Of a stretch of DNA of 64,000 bases, positions 1 through 10,241 are shown in pieces (within the stretch, counting starts at the first letter, position 1; each line of letters begins with the position of its first letter). Origin of the DNA: Hemerocallis citrina (Eukaryota > Streptophyta > Magnoliopsida > Asparagales > Asphodelaceae); the NCBI GenBank assembly GCA_017893485.1, contig CM030358.1:150797368-150861367 (forward strand). The letters are read 5' to 3'. A program made the translations under genes and the position numbers. The notes under the pieces were generated by a model. It did not search any database. It was not told where the DNA came from and was given only the letters and a program-made list of their open reading frames with translations.

Positions 1-1648
1 ACTCACTTCCGTTGTCTGACTTTATTGCTTTCACCTTGCAACCCGTCTCATTCTCAACCCTGGCCTTCCAAGCTCTAAATGCCTCAAATACTTCTGATTT
101 CTCGCGAATTGCATAAATCCAAACCTTTCTTGTAGCATCATCTATGAATGTGACGAAGTATCTCTTACCACCATAAGAGAATTCCTGAGCTGGACCCCAC
201 ACATCTGTATGTACCAACTCTAGCTTCGCAAGCTTCTTCTCACGCCCACCCAACTAAAAGCTAACTGTCTTATGTTTTCCCATCACGCAATTCTCACAGA
301 AATCCATCTCAATCTTCTTCAGCCCCGACAGAAGATCCCTAGAACAAAGCTTCTTGAGATCATTTTCACCAAGGTGCCCTAACCTAACATGGCATATAAT
401 TGAAGAGGAACTACCTACTAATGCTGTAGCAATGATATCACCTGAATTGCCTCTCCTGAGTAAGTACAACGTGTCACCACACTTTCCTTTTGCCACCAAC
501 CTGGCACCTGTAGTCACCTTCCATTCTCCATGCCCAAAAGTTGTTGTAAACCCTTCTTTGTCTAGTTTGCTAGTTGAGATCAAGTTTTTCTTCAAGCTCG
601 GAATATGTCTTGTGTCATACAAGACTAATTACCCACCATTGCGAGCCTTCACTCTCACAGTGCCTCTACCCACAACTGGACATATCTGCTCATTACCAAC
701 TGAAACTGCATCAAAATTACCTGTCCTGTAATCCTAAAAAACATCCCTCATAGGAGTACAATGATAAGAAGCACTTGAGTCTATACACCAATCATCTTGC
801 AAAATATTAAATCCAGCAGATAAAGACAATTCATCTAGATGGGGTTCAATACTTACCACATTGGCAACCTGTGACCCTGCTTGTGCTTTCTTATACTCCT
901 CGCATTGGTCTCTCTTGTGTCTTGGCTTCTTGCAGTACCAACACTCACTTTTGCGATGTCCTATTCTTGACTTGGACCTATGATTCCTGCTTTGCGACCT
1001 CCCTCTGTTGTTACTTCTACCACGGTTATCAACTGACAGCGCGGTATTGCTAGCATATGACACCGAAGTCTCTCCATGTCTCTTCCTCCTTGCATCCTCA
1101 TTCATGATGCTACTTATAACATTCTTTAGGGTAGTTGTATCAGTCATGGTGCTAGTAATAGTCTGCTCTACTGTGTCGTAACTATCAGGAAGACTGGATA
1201 GCAACAACAACAATTGTGCCCTCTCCTCAAACTTTAAACCCGACGATTCCATTTGATTGTAAACCATACAGAAATTGTTGATGTGCTCAGCAACCGAACC
1301 CCTTTCTATCAACTTCAAGTTAACCAACTTCTTTAGATGTAAGATCTGATTCGCTGCATTCGGCTTCTCAAACATGTCTATCAATATCTTCATTGCCTCC
1401 TTTGCGGTTCTTGCATTCTCAATATGAAATAGCGCCTTCCTACTCAGCGACAACTAAATCTGTCCAAGCGCTTTCTGATCCAATCTATTTCAGGCCGCTA
1501 ACGCATCCGGATCGACCTCCGCCCCTTCTGGCTTCACACCAAAAAACGGATCATCTAGACCCTTCTGGCGGAGATACGCAATCATTTGGATCTTCCACAT
1601 TGTGAAATCCGTTCCATTGAACTCCTTGACTCTACTCTTGTCCCCCAT
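1..1648 (-). pseudogene. Ty1/copia gag-protease-integrase, 5' part (element Co1)
   Basis: Read from right to left this is the 5' half of a copia polyprotein, cut by the window edge. The Gag start is the ATG at 1648 (MGDKSRVKEFNG), beside the primer-binding site. Gag continues to about 812 and contains a zinc knuckle CWYC-x4-H-x4-C (CWYCKKPRHKRDQC). The protease follows (DWCIDSSASYHCTP, with DSS in place of the usual DSG), then the GAG-pre-integrase region (254-622, with HVRLGHLGENDLKKL and CENCVMGK), then the integrase core start (HTDVWGP-like and FVTFIDDATRKVWIY, about 1-250). Stop codons interrupt the frame near 1454, 734 and 251, so it is not functional. RT and RNase H would lie left of the window. 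Copia domain order PR-IN before RT is established; the lineage is probably Tork-like (inference). Confidence 0.9.
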
Positions 1649-1672
1649 CTCAATCAATACTACCAACCTGTA

Positions 1673-1684
1673 GCTCTAATACCA
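1673..1684 (-). other. Primer-binding site of Co1
   Basis: On the minus strand this reads TGGTATTAGAGC, one base from TGGTATCAGAGC, the complement of the 3' end of plant initiator tRNA-Met. It lies 3 bases inside the LTR edge and 24 bases before the gag ATG, which fixes the direction of the element. Confidence 0.85.
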
Positions 1685-2007
1685 CTTTGTTGAATTCTAA
1701 CTACGGAATAAACTCAACAACGACGACGAGATGCAAGAACTATAGAATCAAAATAAGAGAACAAAGAACAACAAAAAGCAACACACAAGATCACACAAGA
1801 TTTTTATCGAGGTTCACCCAAACAATGGCTACTTCCCCATGCAGAGACACTCCTGCGATTTCTACTAGAAATATGAAGATTAGGTTTTACAAATCTCTCA
1901 GGAACTCACCACAAGGTGTAGGGTTTCTCTCTATCTCCCTCTCTCTTAATGACAGCTGGTAGATTTCTATTTTCTTTTCGCTTAACCCTAAAATCGTACA
2001 CAATAAG

Positions 2008-2017
2008 ATATATATAG
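2008..2017 (-). promoter_or_regulatory. TATA box of Co1 LTR
   Basis: An alternating AT run reads TATATATA on the minus strand, about 360 bases from the U3 end and about 50 bases downstream of the GTCGAC cluster. Position and strand match the expected U3/R boundary. Confidence 0.55.
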
Positions 2018-2062
2018 GATTCTACAACTTTCCATCTCAGCCGCTCATCAATCAGCGTTGGG

Positions 2063-2253
2063 GCGATCGACCGCAACTCTAGGACGGTCGACTAGTCCTT
2101 TCCTCGACTGCACGAAATCCAACAGAGAGTAGGTCGGTCAACTGCGCGGTCGACCGGTCATTCCTTCAAGGTACAAAGTTGAACCAGAGAGCGGGACGGT
2201 CGACTGTGCGGTCGACCGGTCGTCTTGCCTGGGTGGTCGGGGGTGCGGTCGAC
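2063..2253. promoter_or_regulatory. GTCGAC palindrome cluster in Co1 U3
   Basis: Five exact GTCGAC sites start at 2087, 2149, 2199, 2211 and 2248, with near-matches (GATCGACC, GGTCAACT) at about 2064 and 2136. Three pairs have the form GGTCRACY then GGTCGACC or GGTCACCC with 12-base spacing. The cluster sits 50-250 bases upstream of the TATA box. A role as a transcription-factor array is inference. Confidence 0.6.
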
Positions 2254-2377
2254 CGCGCGGTCACCCGCAACTCTGCTGTAGCCGCTTGCTACTCTTGACC
2301 TGTTGCTCCCACTTCGACTCTCCTTTCCATCTATCTTCTTTAACTCATTATCGTGTATTGGATCCACAAACCCAACA

Positions 2378-2652
2378 TAAGTTTTGCTAGCGAGGAAAAT
2401 ATTCAAATTAAATTTGTTCTCACCAGTACTTTCAAATTTCCGATTAATATCTCTCTGATGACAGGAATGGGTGAGTGTGTAATGTGTATAGCTACAATAT
2501 TGTTAAAAAGAAACATTTTCTTATTGATTGTATCAAAATGCGAGTCAAACATAATAAAATCAGGTGCACATCTTGATGTCACTCCCACCCCACAGCTGAA
2601 TGCATAGGCCACTGGGTAAGTTAGGAATGCGTATGTGCATTCAGCTGTGATT
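2378..2652. other. Unassigned spacer with a perfect 14-bp stem hairpin
   Basis: I see no gene here. CACAGCTGAATGCA at 2591-2604 is exactly inverted at 2636-2649, with a 31-base loop. The hairpin may be a small inverted-repeat remnant. The rest is plain AT-rich sequence. Confidence 0.5.
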
Positions 2653-3297
2653 TGGTATCGCTGCTTCATCTATCTCATCGTGCAACCATGAACTCAACGA
2701 AGGTCCAAGAGGGTAGCGCAAGCACCGAAGAGGGTAGTGCAAATCTTGGTTGATCCTCATAATTTGGTATCGGTGCTTCCCAAAATACTAGTTGTTTACA
2801 ATTAAAGAACCTCTCAAACTCTCTTCAATGAAGAACTCTCTCTCTCTCTCTCTCCCTCTCTCTCTCTTGGCTCTCAATGAAGGCCAATTACAACAATATA
2901 TAAAGATCTAGAGAAACCCTAGTTTGATATCTTAATACAATATCAAATAGATATTCATGAAAAGATAACTCAACGATAAGAATCGTACGATCTAACTTGA
3001 AGGATAAGTTCAGGCTTCCAATGAATCACCTAGACCCGCACCCAAAATAAATCTCCAACCGCTAATGTTGACTGCACATCTTGTGCTCGGCTTCACTTGG
3101 CCTCTCTCCAAACCCGAGGGGGTGATAGTCGATTGCACAGTCAATTGTCCCCTTCTCTGTTGTTTCTGCTTTTGTTCTGCTCTGCTTGCTTCCACTTCGC
3201 TTCGATCATCTCGATTCCTCCATCACTTTATTGTCTTCATATCCAACTTAGTATGCACCCAACAAAATGACATGCACTTGACACTATTAGAGACTTA
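2653..3297 (-). repeat. Decayed copia-type LTR remnant A
   Basis: A PBS-like TGGTATCGGTGCTT (2764) and a variant at 2653 resemble the initiator tRNA-Met site. The sequence from about 2790 to 3297 parallels the next unit (3298-3925) in order: a CTAGAGAAACC block followed by an ACAATAT run, a CGTACRATCTAACTTG block, then GTCGAC-like motifs (TTGACTGCAC, GTCGATTGCA). A minus-strand TATA-like tract lies at 2893-2899. There is no coding sequence. The two units look like diverged LTRs of one copia family (inference). Confidence 0.5.
2837..2868. repeat. (CT)n microsatellite
   Basis: A run of CT dinucleotides interrupted by one CCC. It lies inside LTR remnant A, in the part that would be transcribed downstream of its minus-strand TATA. 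Confidence 0.9.
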
Positions 3298-3925
3298 AGC
3301 GCAGTGGAGAAGAGTTGTAGAGAAGCGATAACCGATCATAACGAATCAACCATGCATGTAGACCAAATTAAACACACAAGCACAAAATTTTGCCCTGGTT
3401 CTGTCGAACCTAATCCGGGGAAGAAATAACTGAGATATTATTCAACTAGAGAAAATACAAGAGTTACAATCACTCTCACCAAGAACTTGTCTATCTCTCA
3501 AGGCTCAGTAGAAAATACTCTGCTATTTACAATAGAAAAACTCTTAGATGAAGTAATACCTTTCAATGGAGGCTATTAGATTGATATATAGTCTAGAGAA
3601 ACCTTAAGATGTGGTCTTTATACAATAACTGTCCAATATATCTCGAAGAGAAAAGCCACACGATCGGAGCCGTACAATCTAACTTGGAGAACAAATTGGG
3701 CTCAAACAATTCCCTCAAGGATTAACATGCCCAATAAGCTATCTGTCAGTCGACTGCTTTGGACTTAGGCAAGTCAAAGAGCCCGCCCGCTGATAGTTAC
3801 GGTTGACTGCTCCCAATCAACTGTCATCTGATACCAAATCATGTACAGCCTGCATAACACCTCTATCTCATCGTGCAACCATGAACTCAACGAATAGCTC
3901 AAGCACCGATACCAAATTATGAGGA
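3298..3925 (-). repeat. Decayed copia-type LTR remnant B
   Basis: Block order is the same as in remnant A. A minus-strand TATA-like tract lies at about 3583-3590. An exact GTCGAC starts at 3749, and degenerate partners (GGTTGACTGC, CAATCAACTG) follow up to 3835, about 150-250 bases upstream of that TATA. At 3901-3914 the complement of TGGTATCGGTGCTT marks a possible PBS. Confidence 0.5.
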
Positions 3926-4446
3926 GAAGATGAAGAAGAATAAGCTACAAAATTTCAGAATTCACAAGAGATGAACTTACAAAGAAAAAAAGATAAAATG
4001 TGTTATAACTCAACTCTTAAACATTCATAATAGCCCTAATATTCACGTATGCCCTCCTTAGCACGAGACTCTACTATTTATTACTATCGTTCAACACAAA
4101 CTAGTTTGAAGGACTCTCAAAGCATCTAAAAGACTCCTAGAGAAACTCAAATGACTCTCCAAGCATTTAAAAGACTGCTAAAGAAACTAGAAAGACATTC
4201 AAAGCATTCAGGAAAAACATTAAAAAAAAATTGGGCAATTAACCTTCTATCAACTTGCACTGCATCACTTCTATGGGGCAAAGAGTGTCGGGTCTAGATC
4301 TTGATCATGTTGGCTTTCATCAACCTGCCCCTTCCGGACCACTGTTCGACTTCCTCAAAGTTATTCACACCTCGCAACTCCAAAGTGATAACTTTATCAT
4401 CGTTACCATAAAGAACATATACTGAAAAAAGTTTACTCGGAAGGGC
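3926..4446. other. No gene seen; repeat-derived spacer
   Basis: The stretch is AT-rich with short direct repeats (variants of ACTCTC-AAGCAT at 4112-4215). No ORF of note was found on either strand. It probably belongs to the flanking copia remnant or to the 3' side of Gy0. Confidence 0.4.
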
Positions 4447-6048
4447 TTACCAAACCCTGAAAAAGGTTGCCAATGATTCTAGTATTTCCTTATCCACTTC
4501 TTGAATAACTTCGGTTAGATTCTTTGCTACCATAAACAATAGCTTTTTTGATGAATGAGGTACTTGAGACTGATCACTAAGAGTAGGCATCAGATACAAG
4601 GCTATTTTTCGATTGTCCCAACTAAAAAGACAAGCGTTCTCTTTACCAAAATACTTCACCCCTACATCAAACTGCCAAGGTTTTTCGTACAAAACATGAC
4701 ATGCATCCATATCCACTAATATCAGATTTATAATGATTGGAGGAACGGTACAAATTTGTTAGACTCAAATTCCAGGCCCTTTCTTCATCCAGCTAAGGCG
4801 ATAGGGAGAGAAAATATTCAACAAGATCATAAGATACCATATTCAATAATAACATTGCATAGATCTAGATGACTATTGCTTGTGCAACGTAAATGAAGGA
4901 TGTTTGACCTTAGAGACTCTCCTTGCTTTGGTATAAACAACATGCGTCACACTGCACAACTGGATTCATCTTCTGAAGCTCCTGATGCTTCTTCCAACTC
5001 CGCATCCACGTTATCATTGACTGGTCCATCTATTAGCATACATTTTAGGACACTTGTTTGACAAATAACCTGATTCTCCGCACTTGCGACATTTATCTGG
5101 CATTGGACGGGCATAGGGGTTTGTATTTTTAGGTGCTTAGTGAGGAGGAAATTCTCATGTCGGTTTGCTTGACGTACACTTTGTTTTCTTCTCCTATGGT
5201 AGTGTTTTGGGAGGGCTGATTGCTTTAGTTCGCTGAACTCGATACATGTTAGTTTTTCTTGTCCTGATCTCCCCAGTTTTTATGGAAAGAACTAGAATGT
5301 CGATTTAATACCTTCTCAAGATGCATAGTTGTATTTTGTGTTTCGTCGATGGTCCAAAGAATCTACTATGCCATGTGATCTTGAATCACATTCTTCAACC
5401 CATTGGTAGAATGGGCTACTAGTTGTTCATGTGTTTCTAAAATATTACAACAAGATTACAATCTAACGAACTCGTTGGTGTAATCGGCGATGAAAATGTT
5501 ACCTTAGTGCAATTTTGAAGGTACTGTTATATCACTTGTCTTTGATCCTGAGGAAGAAACCTCTTTTGCAAAATGTCCTTCATGTGTTGCCGAGAACGAA
5601 GAGAAGGCTCTTCCTGATTTCGCCTTGAGCCTGGAAAGATGATGTGCCTCCATTCAACTTGTAAGGAACTAACTTTACATCTTCCTCCTTTGCCACGACT
5701 CATCAATTTAAAGAACTGTTCAACTTCATACTCCCAATCAGATTAACCTTTAATCTTCAATGTCGATACCACCATGGAATGTTGGAAAATCTATTTTGAT
5801 CTGATACTCTTCGTTGCGGTAGTGTGGATAAGGGGTATAATAGTGAGGGGTATACCTTTTTTTTTACTCAAAGATGGCCACTTCCACCATGCAGTGAGGG
5901 GGATAAAGGCGAGAAAATACTTCATAATCAGGAACTTCAACAGAATTGCTACTAATTTTGTCAAAATCCAAGTCAACGGATGGCACTCTTTGCTCTTTGC
6001 GTGGTCGATGAGATAAAGTTCGTTCACGTATTAAAGCAAACACGTTCT
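4447..6048 (-). pseudogene. Old Ty3/gypsy gag-protease (Gy0), broken
   Basis: Right to left: the gag core (about 5800-5370) reads MKDILQKRFLPQ, then NIFIADYTNEFVRL, then ETHEQLVAH and IQDHMA with stop codons between, a typical gag matrix/capsid pattern. A nucleocapsid knuckle follows at about 5050-5098 (CRKCGESGYLSNKC), where the family's His is Tyr. Then comes the protease tail DMDACHVLYEKPWQFD (4447-4716), matching the gypsy DACHVLLGRPWQ signature. RT and the rest are absent to the left. The gag 5' end continues at 16057-16261 beyond the S1 insertion. Many stops and frameshifts make it one of the oldest elements here. Confidence 0.8.
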
Positions 6049-6053
6049 CAAAC
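6049..6053. repeat. TSD of solo LTR S1, left copy (CAAAC)
   Basis: CAAAC immediately precedes the TG of S1 and is repeated at 16052-16056 right after its terminal CA. The Gy0 sequence joins across the two copies. Confidence 0.85.
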
Positions 6054-6130
6054 TGTAACATCCCACAAAATTGCGTTATGACAATTTTTTCCATATGTAT
6101 TACGCACATATATTTCGTATTGTTACGAAT

Positions 6131-6146
6131 AATAGTCGTGACGTAT
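6131..6146. repeat. TSD of retroposon LN1, left copy
   Basis: AATAGTCGTGACGTAT at 6131-6146 recurs at 7930-7945. The first A may belong to the poly(A), so the duplication is 15-16 bp, a normal length for L1-type target-primed insertion. Confidence 0.85.
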
Positions 6147-6282
6147 AAAAGTAGTTCATTAGCTTTGGAGTTTCTCTCTCTAGAAAACCTAGAAAGAGAA
6201 GCTCTCCCCTAAAAAACCCAAAAACCAAAAACCCAAACCCTAGTTCTGAGCTTGGGGGTGGCCGGCGGCAAGGGTTTCCGCG

Positions 6283-6302
6283 CCCCCCCCCCCCCCCCCC
6301 CC
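6283..6302. repeat. Homopolymer run of 20 C
   Basis: Twenty consecutive C lie in the 5' part of LN1. The length is unreliable in sequencing. Confidence 0.9.
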
Positions 6303-6445
6303 AAATCCTTATTTTTCTTCAGATCCCAGCGATGGTCGAGAACTCTCGATCGATCTGTCGAACGAGGTGTTGAAATCCGGTTTGGCTGATGCGAAGTCGC
6401 GGCTGAGGTCGTCGGGTTCTGGTGCGGCCTTGCGGCCTCAGTAGT

Positions 6446-6706
6446 TTGCCCATTTGCAATTGCTTACCAGGGTTCAGACCAAAGAATCCAACCAAATGGA
6501 GTTTAAATGATGGGTCTGTTGGGTGTATTCCAAAGATGGAGCTTGAGTGTAAGAATTATGGGACTGATGGATTTGTGTCCGTGAGTAGGGTCAAGTTTCC
6601 AGAACGTTCAGGTTGCACAGTGATCACGAACTTGGACCCTGATAAATGTCGTGCTCTGTGTTTAAAGAAGTGTTCTTGCACGGGTTATTCTCTAACTAAT
6701 GTTAGC
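6446..6706 (+). pseudogene. Fragment of a G-type lectin S-receptor-like kinase (EGF/PAN region)
   Basis: The frame encodes the end of the EGF-like region (ICNCLPGFRPKNPTKW) and then a PAN/apple domain start: FVSVSRVKFPE, DPDKCRALCLKKCSCTGYS. Spacing and cysteines match S-locus-glycoprotein-type receptor kinases, where the PAN domain precedes the transmembrane segment. Lectin and kinase domains are absent, and the frame starts and ends abruptly, so this is an exon piece of about 87 codons carried by LN1. There are no in-frame stops within the piece, which suggests fairly recent capture or little drift. Confidence 0.8.
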
Positions 6707-6732
6707 TAATGTTAGTGGAGAGGACGAGGGGG

Positions 6733-6848
6733 GTCTTAGCGCAGCCAGATTTTGTCAAGATGCTGCAGAATGTGCAGAGGAATCCGAGAAATTTGAACAT
6801 AGATTTGCAGGATCAGAGGATGATGCACGTGTTGGGGGTGCTGTTGAT
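6733..6848 (+). pseudogene. Fragment of HOP/STI1 co-chaperone gene
   Basis: This frame reads AQPDFVKMLQNVQRNP followed by NLNIDLQDQRMMHVLGVLL. It resembles the STI1 (DP1-type) repeat of plant HSP70-HSP90 organizing proteins, whose usual form has LxDxRVMQxLGVLL after QRNPxNLNxYL. About 38 codons are kept; the TPR domains are absent. It lies 27 bases downstream of the receptor-kinase fragment inside the same retroposon. The assignment is from memory of the family motif, not from a search. Confidence 0.65.
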
Positions 6849-7929
6849 TGGCCGCGTTCAGCGGATGGTCGGCAGCGATGGTCGAGAACGCCGCGATGGT
6901 TGGATGGTCGAGAACGCTGCGATGGTCAAATGCGACGGCGATGGTCGAGAACGCCGCATCTTTGGCGGGGTCGAAGGTGCCGCGCGGGGTGTAGTTCGTC
7001 GTTCGTGACTGTGGTGGTGGGATGAGCCGACTGGGGTTGGCGTCATCGGGGATGGCGACGCAGATCGCAGCGGTGCTCGGACTAGTGGCGTCGGGCTGGT
7101 GGCGAGAGTGCTGCCTAGCGCCGGCGTGGAGCGGCGAGCGGCAAACTATGGGGTAGTCGGGGCTGTCGTGGAGGTATGTGGGGGAGGTCGGGGAGAGAGT
7201 GGGGAGGGAGGGGGATTTCTGATTTGGGAGGGCTACGGTAGGGGGAGATTTGAATTTTAAATTGAGTTTTGAAATTTGAGTTGACGCGGTGGAGTCCTTA
7301 AGATCCAAAATTTTTCATAATATCCAAATTACAACCGACTTACAATTAGCAACAAAATGTATCCTAGTAGATGTAGGCGACGATTGTCGGGCAATTTTAT
7401 AGTTTGGGTTCTACTTTGACCTTGGTTGGTTAAAGTGAGGGGTGACTTTGGTTCTTTCATGTCAGAAGGCTCACAGGGGTCAGGTGCGACGTCTACCCTC
7501 GTTGCGAGGTTGCGGTGAGAGTCATCGAGGGTGAAGCGAGGGGATGAGAACGATGACTCAATCTTGATATGGAGATATCAGATTGGTGGAGTGCCTGCGG
7601 GGTCTCTAATATGGTGCTTACGCTTGTCGTATGGGTCACTGCTGGGGGAGACAGGGAGAGCGCACGATAGTTGGAGAGGACAAATGGCGTACAAACGAGG
7701 GACTGAGTGAGAGAGTGAGCCTAAATTGGCACGAGAAAATTGTTCTGGCAGGGGTGGCCGATCAGCAGGACTAGATTTCATTGTATTTTTGTTTGTTGGT
7801 TGGGGTGTATGAATTCCAGAACCCAGCCTGTTGGGATTTGAACTTCATAAGCCTATTTTTGGTTGTTTGTTTTGTTAATTTTTTTTAATGAAACACGGGG
7901 GGCAATTTCCAACCTTTTACAATAAAAAA

Positions 7930-7945
7930 AATAGTCGTGACGTAT
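7930..7945. repeat. TSD of LN1, right copy
   Basis: This is the second copy of AATAGTCGTGACGTAT, directly after the A-run at 7924-7930. The S1 LTR sequence resumes beyond it. Confidence 0.85.
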
Positions 7946-8064
7946 TTTCCTACATATTTCTGTATTTTGATTACTTATATGTTTTTCGTCTTCTCAAAAC
8001 TCATTTTTATCCAATTTGAGCCAATTCAAATATTAAATTTTATCTTTGTGTTTTACGTATATTG

Positions 8065-8408
8065 CACGTGCTTTCAATACACGTGTCGATTACATATATT
8101 TTTCGTTACGTGAAATATCTGTAACATTATGAAATATACATATTTTATATTTTGACTGTTTTTCGTTCTCTCAAATTAATTTTAAATATTTTGTACGTGC
8201 ATTGCACGTAAATTTTTATGTGCGTTTTATTTCTAAAATTTTCAAAGATGGCCTAAAATCTCTTTTAAAGCCCACAAAAAAATTAATTGAATATCAGCCC
8301 ATGATAAAATTCTTTATTAAATAAACTTTTAAAATGGTCACCACACTTGTTATGTAACAAATATATACAATTGGACAATAAACAAATGAATGATATTGTG
8401 TGCACGTG
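8065..8408. promoter_or_regulatory. G-box (CACGTG) cluster in S1 U3
   Basis: CACGTG occurs at 8065, 8080 and 8403, with further ACGT cores between (TTACGTG, GTACGTGC, GCACGTAA). The cluster lies 120-460 bases upstream of the TATA box. G-boxes are bound by plant bZIP and bHLH factors (established); function here is inference. Confidence 0.5.
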
Positions 8409-8523
8409 CAAAAAAGTGCACATGTGGAAATCCAAAAGGTTATGAGTGGAGGTTTGTGTAGTAAATGGTGCGCGGGTATTTAATTTTGGGTAATGGGTGT
8501 TTCTTCATTCACCCATTTGACCC

Positions 8524-8531
8524 TATAAATA
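8524..8531 (+). promoter_or_regulatory. TATA box of S1 LTR
   Basis: CCCTATAAATAGCC is a canonical plant TATA context, followed by a purine-rich leader (8564-8625). It marks plus-strand transcription and the U3/R boundary. Confidence 0.7.
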
Positions 8532-9260
8532 GCCTATCATAATTCATGAACTTTGCACCAAAAATCAAAAGAAAAGAAAAAAAAGAAAGAGAAGAAAAAA
8601 AAGAGAGCACAGAAAGAAAGATAGTGTTTGGATTTCTTCAAGGAGGAGGGCTTGAGCTTTGCTTTGCTAGGAGAAGGCTAGCATCTTGTTGGAGGTAGGA
8701 GCATCATCCAAGGAGTTTTCTTCCATTTTTGTATCTTCAACTAAGGTGGGTGACTTCTTGAACTTTTTAAAGTATAGTATCATGCATGTGTAGGAAATTG
8801 ATATATGATATTGATTATACATATGAGTAGTGGTTAATTTGTGATGATGATATTTAGAATGAAAATGCATGCTAATTGAAAGATTTTCATGTAGATAAGT
8901 TTAAATGATGTTGTTTAAGTGCATGGTAGTACATCATGAGTAGATTAAATGATTTGGATATAGATTTGTACACAAAGTTGCTAATGTATGCAAAGAAAGT
9001 TACTGTTGTGAGTTTTGTTTGCATTTCAGAAAATCATGTTTAATAAAATAATTGGAATATAGAACTAAAACTTTTATGAGAGCATCTTGTATATGTCAGG
9101 AATATCTCTTTAAAATTTTATAAGATTTTGAGGTCGTTTACTATTTTAATAAAATCTAAACTCAGAACTAGTTAATAGTTGACTGGTTGCTGGAAATCTG
9201 TACACATTTATGTTTTTGATCATTTCAGTAATGTAAATGAAGTAATTTGAGAAAAGTCAG

Positions 9261-9470
9261 AACAAAGAAATTGTAGTAGACTCATTGACCTTTCTGAATA
9301 GTCTAAGAAATCAAAATTTCACAAAGAATTGAATTTATAATGAATTTTACAAGACTGTACAAGTGGCAGTATTTCAGTAATTCGACCCTACTGTAGATTT
9401 CAAAGAATTTAGTATTATAGATACAATATTTTGGAGAAACTTATAACTAAGAAGTTATAGTAGACTTTTA
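9261..9470 (+). repeat. Degenerate ~184-bp-spaced module in S1 R/U5
   Basis: AACAAAGAAATTGTAGTAGA (9261) and AACTAAGAAGTTATAGTAGA (9445) are two copies of one module. The GyB LTR has four relatives on the other strand (33425-34020). Confidence 0.5.
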
Positions 9471-10181
9471 TACCTTTATTTTGATCTAAAGAACGCAAAG
9501 TTTCGTGAAGTATATAATTTTCTATGATTTTTACAAATAGTATGAAATGCAGTTTTCTGACTTTGAATTTATTGTTTTTGCAAATGATACTTAGACGAAG
9601 TGATTGAGAATATTTTCACACTGGTTTATGTTATATTTTGGGAAAATAAAGATCATTTTCATGTTTAGATGAGATGCGAACTTAAGAAAAATATATATAA
9701 GATTAAAGATGTTAAGATTGGTTCAAAATAAATCAAAGGAAAATGATGAGATGAATTTTCAATGATAAATTTTAAAAAGATTATGTTTAACTCTTAATTA
9801 ACTTGTCTTGATAAAGTTTTGATGAATATGAAAAGTGTATTGTGAAAATGAATAGTTTGAGATTGCACTTTATTGAATAAGAATAAATTAAGGTTTTGAA
9901 TAAGATATGAATAAATGAAATTGAGAATATGAGTACCCCATATTGTTAAACATGAAAAGATGTTGATTCTAGAGGCTTAGTGAGACCCATGTACCGGCAA
10001 ATGTTGAAAATGATTAATTGAGTTTTGAGAAAGGGCCAGTATGGGCTATCATTCTCGATGTATGGTTTAAGACTGGTAGGAGAGTAACCTAGCTCTAGGT
10101 AGTATTATTTATTCATGTTTCAAACATTAGGACATATACTAGTTGGTGACATGATGAAACTAGAGCAAACGTGGGACTCCA

Positions 10182-10241
10182 GAATGATCCTTGAAAAGAG
10201 ACAGTTCCCCAGTATTCCGGGACGATGGACGTAAGGGCCAC
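10182..10241 (+). repeat. Tandem module of S1, split by S2
   Basis: A unit TCCAGAATG...ATTCCGGGACGATGGACGT...GGGCCAC ends at 10241. A close copy occupies 15340-15403, and a shorter one starts at 15258. S2 landed at a GGGCCAC junction between units. Confidence 0.65.
10237..10241. repeat. TSD of S2, left copy (GCCAC)
   Basis: GCCAC stands directly before the TGTAACATC start of S2 and again at 15257-15261 after its TGTTACA end. The uninterrupted sister unit at 15397-15405 reads GGGCCACAA, agreeing with the restored junction. Confidence 0.85.

Larger units (their letters stand above)
1688..2377 (-). repeat. 5' LTR of Co1
   Basis: The plus-strand limits are TGTTG at 1688 and CAACA at 2377, the usual TG...CA inverted ends, and the inner edge abuts the PBS. 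A TATA box (minus) lies near 2008-2017, and the U3 between it and 2377 carries the GTCGAC cluster. The partner LTR is outside the window, so neither LTR divergence nor the TSD can be read. The outer edge at 2377 is less certain than the inner edge. Confidence 0.75.
6147..7930 (+). mobile_element. LINE-like retroposon LN1 carrying host-gene fragments
   Basis: A 1.78-kb insertion is flanked by a 15-16 bp TSD and ends in an A-run preceded by TTTTACAATA, with a GGGGGGCAATTTCC stretch before it, as in plant L1 tails. The 5' part is CT-rich and UTR-like, with a 20-C run. The body holds a receptor-kinase fragment (6446-6706), a HOP/STI1 fragment (6733-6848), and then repeated GATGGTCGAGAACG units (6332, 6888, 6906, 6941). 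I see no ORF2 (endonuclease/RT), so it would have been mobilised in trans. Its gene pieces are exonic and in sense orientation. Confidence 0.75.

Noticed and set aside
6736..7308. 190-codon minus-strand ORF in LN1
   Set aside because: Compositionally biased (Pro/Ser/His), overlaps the sense HOP fragment, and matches no family I know; it comes from the GC-rich repeats.
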